Shown in pieces: positions 34,151 to 42,419 of a stretch of 48,237 bases of DNA. Where the stretch lies: assembly GCA_017473705.1 (NCBI GenBank), contig JAFUJQ010000013.1, positions 1 to 48,237 of the forward strand. The letters are read 5' to 3'. Under the pieces are notes generated by a model, which was not told where the DNA came from, ran no database searches, and worked only from the letters and a program-made list of their open reading frames with translations. Made by a program: the position numbers and the translations under genes. How positions within the stretch are numbered: the first letter of the stretch is position 1; the number at the start of each line of letters is the position of its first letter. This DNA is from Bacteroidales bacterium (GTDB taxonomy: Bacteria > Bacteroidota > Bacteroidia > Bacteroidales > UBA932).

Positions 34151-34268
34151 GCATTAATTGACGTAAAACGTAAATTTAATATATTAAAACATTTTATTTT
34201 GGCAGTCTCGAATATTATTGCTAAATTAGTGGTCAGTTATGAAATTTGATCACTAAACACTAACAGCT

Positions 34269-34568
34269 ATGGTAAGATATTGTGTAATGTGGAAGTTCAA
34301 GCCATCAGATGGCAAGACTTCCAAGGAGCTCGCTGAAGATGTCAAGGAACAATATGAGTCCCTCTTGGGACTCGTGCCAGGACTTAAGAGCATTGAAGTT
34401 GGCGTAAACAGAAATGAAGGTAAGACATCTTATGATGCAGTAATGATGGCAGACTTCGACTCTTGGGAAGCTCTCGCAGCATATAAGGCAGACACCTTGA
34501 GGGGCAACGTAATACAGTACGTGAAGACTATTGCCGAGGTTCGAGCAAAAGTTGAGTACGAGAGATAA
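34269..34568 (+). CDS. Dabb (stress-responsive alpha/beta barrel) family protein
   Basis: A 99-residue protein that matches the Dabb family, with the dimeric alpha/beta barrel pattern: VRYCVMWKFKP as the first strand, a helix, LKSIEVGVN, YDAVMMADFDSWEALAAY and the closing helix. Members are small cytosolic proteins linked with stress responses in plants and with varied enzymes in bacteria; no specific reaction can be assigned. The gene is alone on the plus strand between the polysaccharide operon and the two-TM protein and shares a terminator with the latter. Confidence 0.88.
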   Translation: MVRYCVMWKFKPSDGKTSKELAEDVKEQYESLLGLVPGLKSIEVGVNRNEGKTSYDAVMMADFDSWEALAAYKADTLRGNVIQYVKTIAEVRAKVEYER

Positions 34569-34576
34569 GAAAAGAA

Positions 34577-34607
34577 AAAGAGACTCATCTGAGTCTCTTT
34601 ATTTTTT
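34577..34607. terminator. Bidirectional terminator, Dabb gene and two-TM gene
   Basis: AAAGAGACTCA (34577-34587) pairs with TGAGTCTCTTT (34590-34600), followed by ATTTTTTT on the plus strand and a T/C-rich run on the minus strand. The hairpin overlaps the stop codon of the minus-strand gene at 34599, so both convergent genes end here. Confidence 0.88.
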
Positions 34608-35822
34608 TCTTCTTACAACTATCGCCGCCATGCAGATGATGGAGATCAGCGCCATGGCGCAGGCTCTGATGCCTGTAGCTGTTCCTATGTTGGTGCTGAA
34701 TTCGAAGACTCCGTCCATCAGACAGGCAAAGTCCCATATTGCAGAGAATAATGTCAGGCAGGTGATCACTCCGAGGAAGAGGTTCATCTTGTCTCCCGTC
34801 TCCGCTTCCCTGCGGGCATTCTCACGGTTGATCATATCTGCAATCTTGGCAGTTTCCTGCTCGACATCGAGTCCCTTTTCCATTGAATCCATCAGAATCT
34901 CAGGAAGGAAGTTGTATGAAACCTTTGGGAAAGTGTAGTCTTTCTCGAATGTCGTCAGATCCTTGCGGACATCCGAAACATCCTTGATCTCGCCACGGAA
35001 GTCCCCGTTGATTCGGAAAAGGAAGAACTTGCGGTACAGCGCATACATATACATCTTGCCGAAATATTCCTTGTTCCAGAACTCAAGCATATTGTCAGGC
35101 ACGTCATGAGCGACGATTGTATATGTATCAAGAAGAGACAGCGACTTCCAGTTGTTGAAGACTGACACACGGCTTCCGGACATTATGCTTTCATAATATT
35201 CCTTAGAAAAGCCCTTCGGATCATTCTCCTTATATACCATCAAGGTGCCACCACCGTATAAAAGCACATCATAACCTGCATCATCAGCAGGTCTTTCCCC
35301 ACAGAGCAGCGTGTGGAAGATCTTAAGCTTGTTTCCGCATTCCATGAGGGCACGGAAATCTCCCGAATTGCCGGCAGCCTTGTTCAACGCGACCAGAGGA
35401 TCAAGAGCCAGGGTGATATAGTCCTTGACTGCATCCTTGTTGAGACTGCATACGCTTCGCATCATGAAGAGAGCGTCAAGCATGTCCTGAACCTGCTGCG
35501 ACTGCTGGCTGACCCTGACCGAATACATCACGATACCGAAAGGGAAAAGATATGCCTGAAGTTCATCAAGGTGCACCTCATGCTCCCTGCCGTCCCTCAA
35601 TGTAAGCGAAAAGTCCAGATCATAAGCATGACTGAAGACCTTTACATCAGACATCATGAATTCTGCAAACTCCGGATAATAGAAATCCTTAGCCCACGAA
35701 ATTTCATTGTCATCATATGCGACAGGAGTCCAGAAGTCACCTTGAGAAGCGATGATCGCTGACGCATTTCCGGCCTTTGATGAAAAATAGCCGCAAAGGA
35801 AGGCCGTATCTTTATACTGCAT
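34599..35822 (-). CDS. Unknown protein: soluble region plus two C-terminal TM segments
   Basis: A 407-residue protein without a recognisable family. Residues 1 to about 335 are soluble and mixed alpha/beta. The tail has GDKMNLFLGVITCLTLFSAI, the first of two hydrophobic segments (about 345-368), a loop, a second segment (about 383-402) and a basic end (VVRRKK). The layout, including Met-Asn at the start of the first TM segment, is like the C-terminus of the 611-residue protein at 5429-7264. It is divergent from the HEPN-NACHT gene, 89 bases apart. A TAATTTTG box lies at 35839-35846. It could be a membrane effector, but also an unrelated neighbour. Confidence 0.75.
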   Translation of the reverse strand: MQYKDTAFLCGYFSSKAGNASAIIASQGDFWTPVAYDDNEISWAKDFYYPEFAEFMMSDVKVFSHAYDLDFSLTLRDGREHEVHLDELQAYLFPFGIVMYSVRVSQQSQQVQDMLDALFMMRSVCSLNKDAVKDYITLALDPLVALNKAAGNSGDFRALMECGNKLKIFHTLLCGERPADDAGYDVLLYGGGTLMVYKENDPKGFSKEYYESIMSGSRVSVFNNWKSLSLLDTYTIVAHDVPDNMLEFWNKEYFGKMYMYALYRKFFLFRINGDFRGEIKDVSDVRKDLTTFEKDYTFPKVSYNFLPEILMDSMEKGLDVEQETAKIADMINRENARREAETGDKMNLFLGVITCLTLFSAIWDFACLMDGVFEFSTNIGTATGIRACAMALISIICMAAIVVRRKK

Positions 35823-35838
35823 ACATCTTAATTTTTCA

Positions 35839-35886
35839 CAAAATTAATCAATCTGACCCATAACACGCAATTTTATTGTAAATTTG
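35839..35886. promoter_or_regulatory. Divergent promoters between two-TM gene and HEPN-NACHT gene
   Basis: The 89-base gap contains TAATTTTG on the minus strand (35839-35846) and TAAATTTG on the plus strand (35879-35886), both matching TAnnTTTG. The distance between them allows a shared regulator site, though I see no clear palindrome. Confidence 0.55.
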
Positions 35887-35911
35887 TTTGTTACAGCTTA
35901 AAACAACCACT

Positions 35912-38900
35912 ATGGGAACTGAAATCCTAGCCAAAGGCACAGCATCGCTTCCATACTCGCTTGCACATCCGCTGCAGGGATTCAAGGCAAATGCAGAAAA
36001 GAAGAACTGGCACAGTGCCATGAACTATATGCTCGACTTCTTCGAGACCTCCTGCCAATTCCTCTCTATAGTGGTGATGGGTCTCCTCAAAGCCGATGGC
36101 GAAGAACTGAAAAACGATCCTGCCATTATCAGGGCAGTGGGCAAAATAGACAGCAAGAGACCTTTGTCATTCGGAGACTGGGCAAACGACATCCTGACGC
36201 CGCTGACCACGCTGGCAGCATCAAGACTGCCTGGCAACGCCTTCGTACAGTCGCTCTCAAAAGTGATATCCCAGAAGAAGCATATCATCCTCGGCAGAAA
36301 GGGCGAGCAGAGCATAGTCAAGATCAGAAACGACTACAAGGGACACGGCACCACCCTGTCACAGGACATATACAAGGACGTGGTGCTGACACTCGAAGGC
36401 AGACTGCTCGAATTCATAGAGGCGCTCATGCCGCTCTCGCAGATGCAGTTCATGGCAGCTGTGCCGGGAGGCGGCACGCTGCTGCTGAACGGACACTGTC
36501 CGGAAGCGGCACCGGCCGACGGCACGTTGGAGGAAGGGCACTACTACTTCAGCTATGACGGAAAGCTCACTGATCTCTATCCTCTTGCATATTGCAATGA
36601 GCTGGGACACATATATATATTCCAGACGCTCAAGGACGAGAGCACTGCGCATATTTCATCAAACGAGGAGGCGGTTTCGCTGACGACCAGCGAGCGCAAC
36701 GCCGAATTCGATGCGTGGCTGCAGGAGCTCATGCCGTCGTTCGACATAAGCAAGATCATCAATTGGGAGCAGTGGAAAGGTCTCCTGCATGAAAACACAT
36801 CAGCATTCCTGACAAAGCTGTATGCGGAGAAGAAATACAACCGGGAACTGTTCGTAGAGAGAGAAAGCCTCACCAGGGAGTTCGACGGATTCCTCGGATC
36901 CGAATCATGCATCTTTCCTCTCCTGGGCGAAGCCGGACAGGGCAAGACCACGCAGCTATGCTACTGGACTGAGACTTTCTCGGAAACTGACAAAGGCGTC
37001 ATGATATTCTCCGGCTCCGAATTCGCTGACATTACTCTGGAAAACAAACTGAAGTACTCATTCGGATGGGCCATGCATAAGCCTGTGGCCGGTCTTGTAC
37101 AGTCGCTGGCGAATGCCGCCGAGTCAAGAGGGAAAGAAGTGCTCATATTAATCGACGCGATAAACGAGTGCATAGAATATCCAGGTCTTGCCGATGACGC
37201 AGATGGTCCTCTGATGCTTTACAGAGACCTTTACAAGATATTCATAGAGCCCGGATACAGACGCTTCAAGATACTCTTTACCTGTCGCAACTACACATGG
37301 AAGAACCTCCTCATGCCGGAGACAGCCAAGCAGGACCAATCGCTCTTCTACAACTCCGGAGAAGAGGAGAACACTGCAGTCAAGGGCTTCACTGACAGTG
37401 AAGTGAAGACTGCATATCACATATATGGAGACCTCTTCCAGATGAAGACACCGTTCGACCTTCTGCCGCGCGGCATCACCATCAGGATGAAGGATCCGCT
37501 CGTGCTCAAGATGTCATGCACAAACTATCTCGGCCAGAATTTCCCAGAGGCCATGAGGGAATTCACATCTCTGGCGCTCTTCCATAAGATGGTGCAGGAC
37601 ATTTCCGTATCATATGCAGGAAACAGACAGGTTGAGATACTCCGGGAAATCTCCGGACACATTCTCGATTCATACTTGTCCGGAGATGCGAAAGACTCCA
37701 TCACGATGACCGATCTTCAGGCTGCATCCGAGGATCCGGAATCGCCTCTGCACAGGGCCTCAGCCCTCATCTTCAAGAAGGACGGCTACAGCGTGGCATT
37801 CGCCGAACTTCTCAACAAGCCCGAGAGACCGATCCTAAGGCTGGTCGACAACGAGAAGATACAGTTCATCTACGAGCGATTCCTCGAGTATATGCTCGCG
37901 CTTCTCTACTTTGAAAGGAACGCGCAGGGAGCAGACAACATCACTTGCCAGACTTTCGTAGACACGATTGAGAGGGCGACGGCTAACGAAGTCTTCATGG
38001 GTGCCATGCGCAATGTGCTGATAATGGACTACCTGGCGACAGGTAAGTCTGACACGATCATAGCATTGTCCAACCTTGAGGACAGCGGCTTCGAGATCAT
38101 GTCACTCGCCACAGACGTCATGAACATCATGGTCCGCGAAAACTATGAGACAGAGATATTCTCCCTGCTCGGAGAACTTATAGAAAGGACCGGAGAGGAA
38201 TGCACTGCAATCATTTCTGAATACAACGCCGTCACGAAGAAAATCGAATCCAACAAGGCGGACGAAGCGACAATCGCAAGGCACAAAGAGCTTTCGCCTG
38301 TCATAGCTCCGCTGATCAGACAGCGCTCCCTCGCCTCGGTGACACTCCTCAATGGCGTCCTGCTCACAGACTACCATAACGAAGGAATATACTCGCAGGA
38401 TCCGTTCGCGCTGCTTTGGAAGCTGCTTCTCGACCCTGTCACTGAAGTCAAGAACGACGTATGCATGTATGCATATTACGTCTCCAACAAGAAGACAACC
38501 CTCAGCGGCACGCCTCTCAGGGAAAACCTCTCCGAGCAGATCGTGAACAGGATGTACAAGGAGATATGCACGACTCCGCTTCTCGCGATCCCGTTCGGGG
38601 AACGCAGAAGGAAGTCGATAATGAGCGACCTGGAGGTGGGCACAAGACTCAACGTACTGCTGATCATAGACGCCCTCATTTCCGGAAAGGAAGAAGACAG
38701 GGCAAGAGTAGGAGGAATGCTTGGGGAGACCATAGAAGTGTTCAGGCACCTGACTGCGAACTACTCGCTCATCAGGATGCTGCTTCCTTTCTTCCAGATG
38801 GTCCTCAGGAAGCAGCTGACCTTCCAGTCCGACTATGTAAACAATGTGATAGAATACCAGACATACTGGGAGGACTCTGTCATACCGCTCAAGAGCGAGG

Positions 38901-39955
38901 ACGGAACCTGGTGCCGCGAAGACCTCAAGACCGCAATGCAGTTCATCTTCCAGCATTCATGTTACTTCGCTCCGGACGCAAGATACAGCAAGGAAGATGC
39001 ACCGGACTTCGGGCCGTTCCAGCACAAGGTGATCTCAGCCTACCGCACGGGAGACAGTTTCACATACTTCGCCTTCGAGAGGATCCTCATCATCATGGGC
39101 ATATGCTCATGGGACAAGGTCTACCCTATCCTCAAAAACTTCAGGGAAGGAGGCATCAGGGATACAGAGTGGTTCGACTACTCGCAGATGTCGCTGATAT
39201 ATGTCCTATACCAGTTAGGACTTAAGATGGAAAATTATCCCGAGTATGCCTGGGAGATGCTTTCCGAGTGGTGCGAAGAATGGACACTCAAGTGCAAGGG
39301 ATACTTCAAGGGCAGAAACAGCCATAAGGCAAACCCTCGCCAGCTTTACAAAAGGAACGTAATGACATGGTATGCAATGGTATGGGCGCACCGCCATGGC
39401 GATGTACAGGATCCGGACTGCGCCAATGCACCATTGTTCAGGAGGCTCCTGGACGACGCGATAGAGAAACGTGACACCGAACTTCTCGTACACCTGATCG
39501 AGAACATTTCCGAGCTCGTGACAGACTCGGGATACATACATACAGCCCTTGACCTGCTCCTTTCCGTAATGAGCAGGATAGACAGCAAGGAGATGCTCGG
39601 AGAGTTCAGCGAAGACATCGTAACATTCATCGGCAAGGTACTCGGCACTGCTAAGAACTATTTCCCGGACGAGGTGAACACCTTCCTGAAGAAGGACCTC
39701 TCTGGCCTTCCGTTCCCGGGAATTCCTAAGTACAAGGACGAGCTGCTGAGCTACAATCCTGGCGGAGAAAGGCTCTCCGACCTGTTCACCCACAAGTTCG
39801 GCAACTTCCTCATCTGGTCGCTGATACACGAGGAGGCGGTGGACGAATTCGCGTACGAGGCTATGTGCCTCGCGCCTGAGTCGAAGGACAGTTTCGAGTG
39901 GTTCGACAAAGTGGTAAGGGTTTTGTTCAGGCACCTCTTTAAAGTGAAATTATGA
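35912..39955 (+). CDS. HEPN-NACHT (STAND) NTPase with long helical C-terminus
   Basis: A 1347-residue cytoplasmic protein. Residues 1-180 are helical and hold RNDYKGH (139-145), an R-N-x4-H motif of the Rx4-6H type that marks HEPN ribonucleases. A linker with DGKLTDLYPLAY follows (about 216-227). The NTPase domain has Walker A GEAGQGKT (339-346), Walker B VLILIDAINE with Asp415, and FKILFTCRNY as a sensor; VKGFTDSEVKTAYHIYG looks like the G-F motif after the NTPase in NACHT proteins. Residues from about 560 to 1347 appear as helical repeats, the usual sensor of STAND proteins. Some NACHT proteins are known anti-phage factors; that role here is inferred. ATG at 35912 was chosen because a longer frame would need TTG. 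Confidence 0.82.
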   Translation: MGTEILAKGTASLPYSLAHPLQGFKANAEKKNWHSAMNYMLDFFETSCQFLSIVVMGLLKADGEELKNDPAIIRAVGKIDSKRPLSFGDWANDILTPLTTLAASRLPGNAFVQSLSKVISQKKHIILGRKGEQSIVKIRNDYKGHGTTLSQDIYKDVVLTLEGRLLEFIEALMPLSQMQFMAAVPGGGTLLLNGHCPEAAPADGTLEEGHYYFSYDGKLTDLYPLAYCNELGHIYIFQTLKDESTAHISSNEEAVSLTTSERNAEFDAWLQELMPSFDISKIINWEQWKGLLHENTSAFLTKLYAEKKYNRELFVERESLTREFDGFLGSESCIFPLLGEAGQGKTTQLCYWTETFSETDKGVMIFSGSEFADITLENKLKYSFGWAMHKPVAGLVQSLANAAESRGKEVLILIDAINECIEYPGLADDADGPLMLYRDLYKIFIEPGYRRFKILFTCRNYTWKNLLMPETAKQDQSLFYNSGEEENTAVKGFTDSEVKTAYHIYGDLFQMKTPFDLLPRGITIRMKDPLVLKMSCTNYLGQNFPEAMREFTSLALFHKMVQDISVSYAGNRQVEILREISGHILDSYLSGDAKDSITMTDLQAASEDPESPLHRASALIFKKDGYSVAFAELLNKPERPILRLVDNEKIQFIYERFLEYMLALLYFERNAQGADNITCQTFVDTIERATANEVFMGAMRNVLIMDYLATGKSDTIIALSNLEDSGFEIMSLATDVMNIMVRENYETEIFSLLGELIERTGEECTAIISEYNAVTKKIESNKADEATIARHKELSPVIAPLIRQRSLASVTLLNGVLLTDYHNEGIYSQDPFALLWKLLLDPVTEVKNDVCMYAYYVSNKKTTLSGTPLRENLSEQIVNRMYKEICTTPLLAIPFGERRRKSIMSDLEVGTRLNVLLIIDALISGKEEDRARVGGMLGETIEVFRHLTANYSLIRMLLPFFQMVLRKQLTFQSDYVNNVIEYQTYWEDSVIPLKSEDGTWCREDLKTAMQFIFQHSCYFAPDARYSKEDAPDFGPFQHKVISAYRTGDSFTYFAFERILIIMGICSWDKVYPILKNFREGGIRDTEWFDYSQMSLIYVLYQLGLKMENYPEYAWEMLSEWCEEWTLKCKGYFKGRNSHKANPRQLYKRNVMTWYAMVWAHRHGDVQDPDCANAPLFRRLLDDAIEKRDTELLVHLIENISELVTDSGYIHTALDLLLSVMSRIDSKEMLGEFSEDIVTFIGKVLGTAKNYFPDEVNTFLKKDLSGLPFPGIPKYKDELLSYNPGGERLSDLFTHKFGNFLIWSLIHEEAVDEFAYEAMCLAPESKDSFEWFDKVVRVLFRHLFKVKL

Positions 39956-40644
39956 GAACAGTAGCACATAGAGGAGGGGCCGGTCTCGGATGCGAGAACA
40001 CCCTCTCATGCATAGAGATGGGACTGTCATGCAGCAGAACGGACATGGTCGAGGTCGACGTACACCTGACAAAGGATGGAGAAGTCGTGGTCTGCCATGA
40101 CCCGGATGTGGACAGGACTACTGACGGGAAGGGAATGATAGAAGATCTGACCCTTCAGGAGATCAAGGCACTTCATATAAAGAACCGCGACGGAAAGACC
40201 ACTACCGACAAGATTCCGACGCTTAGAGAGGTCCTGACGCTCATAGGTTCGCGAGCAGAGGTTCTTCTTGAAATCAAAAGGATAGACGACAGGGATGACG
40301 GTCTTGAAAAGGCATGTCTGGACATAATCCATGAGTGCGGAGCATACGGCAGGGTGACAGTCCAGTCGTTCAACGACATCGTGCTCGAGAGATTTCACGC
40401 CATGGATCCTTCAATAAGACTTGAGAAGCTTCTCTTCGTACGCCCTTTCTGCTGGAAGGGAGTTGACCAGAAGCCATATATAGCATCATACAACATATTC
40501 CGCCTCGGATTGGTGACAAGACGCTTTGTGGAGAAGATGCATGCCAGAGGGAAAGAAATAAAGGTCTGGACACTCCAGACCTCGAAACAGTTTTACGCTG
40601 ACAACGTAGACGGCATCATTACTGACCGTCCTGATCTTTTTTAG
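39952..40644 (+). CDS. Glycerophosphodiester phosphodiesterase
   Basis: A 230-residue protein of the GDPD family (UgpQ-like, TIM barrel). It starts with VAHRGGAGLGCENTL (catalytic His and Arg-Gly-Gly, then E-N-T), then EVDVHLTKDGEVVVCHDPDVDRTTD with the E-x-D metal ligands and second catalytic His, and ends with WTLQTSKQF and GIITDRPD. No signal peptide is seen, so it should act in the cytoplasm, cleaving glycerophosphodiesters to glycerol-3-phosphate and an alcohol. Its ATG overlaps the HEPN-NACHT stop (ATGA), so translation is coupled. Its 3' end overlaps the convergent small membrane protein gene by 26 bases. Confidence 0.93.
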   Translation: MRTVAHRGGAGLGCENTLSCIEMGLSCSRTDMVEVDVHLTKDGEVVVCHDPDVDRTTDGKGMIEDLTLQEIKALHIKNRDGKTTTDKIPTLREVLTLIGSRAEVLLEIKRIDDRDDGLEKACLDIIHECGAYGRVTVQSFNDIVLERFHAMDPSIRLEKLLFVRPFCWKGVDQKPYIASYNIFRLGLVTRRFVEKMHARGKEIKVWTLQTSKQFYADNVDGIITDRPDLF

Positions 40645-40921
40645 AGCGGCTGTCCACCCATAGCCAGAGGCGCCACATGAGCCAGCCCCAGGCGATGAAG
40701 AGCGCGACATGCACCCATACAGGTGTCTTTGCCTGATAGGCATCCTCCGGAAGGACCTGATCGAAGTTCGGTATGTCTACATAATAGTATGCTCCTCCAC
40801 CGAAGTCATAGCCTTCCACGAGTCCCATATGATTCCACATCACATATAGGGCACCAATAACTATAGTCACCGCCATTATGACGGTGACTATATTGAATAT
40901 CATCTTCTTACTTATTTTCAT
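40619..40921 (-). CDS. Small two-TM membrane protein next to YeiH-like transporter
   Basis: A 100-residue protein with two hydrophobic segments (about 8-28 and 67-87) and a short periplasmic loop between them containing FGGGAYYYVDIPNF. I do not know the family, but its coupling with the transporter gene (start overlapping the transporter's end by 14 bases) suggests an accessory subunit. An ATG six codons later (40903) would remove the overlap. Its 3' end overlaps the GDPD gene by 26 bases on the opposite strand, so the two mRNAs are antisense there. Confidence 0.75.
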   Translation of the reverse strand: MKISKKMIFNIVTVIMAVTIVIGALYVMWNHMGLVEGYDFGGGAYYYVDIPNFDQVLPEDAYQAKTPVWVHVALFIAWGWLMWRLWLWVDSRSKKDQDGQ

Positions 40922-42389
40922 TTTCCTGAACAGATTCTGCCTGAGGCATCAGGTCGACAGCAGGCTGCTGCTCTGCCGCCTTGACCGCCTTGGCCTCCTT
41001 CCTGGCATTGATCTTATCCTCCTTGTGAGTGAAAGTCTTGATGTCAGGCTGAGGAATCACCTTGCCTGAAAGGAGAAGCCATACCACTGCGAAGGTAAGG
41101 ATGATGTTGAATGTCTGTCCCACGATATAGAGCCAGAGGACCTTTCCGCCCTGCATGCTCTTGGCGATCTGCTTGAAGTTGGTGTCGAGTCCGATCGATG
41201 TGAACGCAAGCACAAAGCACCAGTCCTTGAACTGACCGAGAACCTTGTTGACTGCGCTTGTCTTCTCCGCGCCGAATGCCGGAACGAAGATGATGGACGC
41301 TATGACAGACGCCGCCATGAATCCAAGGATGAACTTAGGGAAGCGGTTCCAGATTTCAACAGCCTTTACTTCTGACTTTCCTGTCTTGTCGATCTTTCTT
41401 GCAAAGAAAATGGCAACGAAGAATGCTATGAAGCCGATGAGGATGTTCTGAATCATCTTCACAAGAGATGCAACCTGCTCAGCCTCAGGGCCAAGGGCGC
41501 TGCCGGCGAGCACTACGGCTCCGGTCGAGTCCACTGTTCCACCGATGAGCGCTCCACCCATGATCTGACCCATTCCTGTCCACTCGATGATCATCGGCTC
41601 GAACACCATCATGATGATAGTAAAGATGATAGAGATCGAGATGGCAACCGAAAGGTCTTCCTTCTTTGCGCCAGATGCTGCTCCTGTAGCGATCGCCGCT
41701 GATGTTCCACAGACTGATGTTGCAGCAGCCACAGTCATCAGAAGCGGCTTGTTCTTGATCTTGAGGATCCTGTTTCCGAACCACCACATGAAGATGATTA
41801 CAACAGGAGTCACACCCCAAGCGATGCCGAGGCCATAGAGACCGAACTTCGCGATGTTGGAGAAGAGGATGGAGAATCCGAAGACCACCAATCCGGTCTT
41901 GATGAAGAATTCGGTGCGGATGGCAGGTTTGAGCCACTTAGGCACGCCTACAGTATTGGCAATCAACAGACCTATGATAAGAGCCCAGAAAGCCCACTCG
42001 AGATATCTCTTGAGGGTGAATTCCGCGCTGACCATCCTGACAATCACCGCAATTACGAACAATGCGAGGAAAGCAGGGATGAAATTGCGGAGCTTCTCGC
42101 CCTGAAGCTTTACTCCGGCTCCGAAGAGGACGCCGAGAATCAGGACAGTCTTGATGCATTTCCACCAGAATGCCCATGAGCCGAGCTGCTCGCCGAGCGG
42201 AACGACCTTGGCGGCGTCCGCAGCAGCGAGTGTCTCGCCTGCTGTCCAGGTCTTGAAACTCAATGCTGAAAAATCGAACCATCCTGTAAGGACTGCAACT
42301 GAGCCCAGAATGATTACAATGGCTCCTATCCACACGGAGAGCCAATCCTCCGTCCTGAGGAGGTTTGAGATTCGACGATTTGTATTCAT
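40908..42389 (-). CDS. YeiH/PSE-family putative sulfate exporter-like membrane protein
   Basis: A 493-residue membrane protein with about ten to twelve hydrophobic segments. The segment SVCGTSAAIATGAASGAKKE is the conserved motif of the YeiH family (putative sulfate exporter, formerly Cons_hypoth698), and GGTVDSTGAVV is also typical. It is longer than E. coli YeiH (about 350 residues): an extra N-terminal membrane region and a charged, Ala/Lys-rich cytoplasmic tail (about 450-493) are added. This longer form is seen in Bacteroidota. Substrate is unproven. It forms a pair with the small membrane protein gene downstream. Confidence 0.85.
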   Translation of the reverse strand: MNTNRRISNLLRTEDWLSVWIGAIVIILGSVAVLTGWFDFSALSFKTWTAGETLAAADAAKVVPLGEQLGSWAFWWKCIKTVLILGVLFGAGVKLQGEKLRNFIPAFLALFVIAVIVRMVSAEFTLKRYLEWAFWALIIGLLIANTVGVPKWLKPAIRTEFFIKTGLVVFGFSILFSNIAKFGLYGLGIAWGVTPVVIIFMWWFGNRILKIKNKPLLMTVAAATSVCGTSAAIATGAASGAKKEDLSVAISISIIFTIIMMVFEPMIIEWTGMGQIMGGALIGGTVDSTGAVVLAGSALGPEAEQVASLVKMIQNILIGFIAFFVAIFFARKIDKTGKSEVKAVEIWNRFPKFILGFMAASVIASIIFVPAFGAEKTSAVNKVLGQFKDWCFVLAFTSIGLDTNFKQIAKSMQGGKVLWLYIVGQTFNIILTFAVVWLLLSGKVIPQPDIKTFTHKEDKINARKEAKAVKAAEQQPAVDLMPQAESVQENENK

Positions 42390-42419
42390 TGGTAGGTTTG
42401 GTTTTAATACACTGATGTG

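Noticed and set aside
38102-38956. Open frame of 284 codons antisense to the HEPN-NACHT gene
   Set aside because: It is a mirror of the coding strand in a region with good codon structure on the plus strand; no promoter or start signal.
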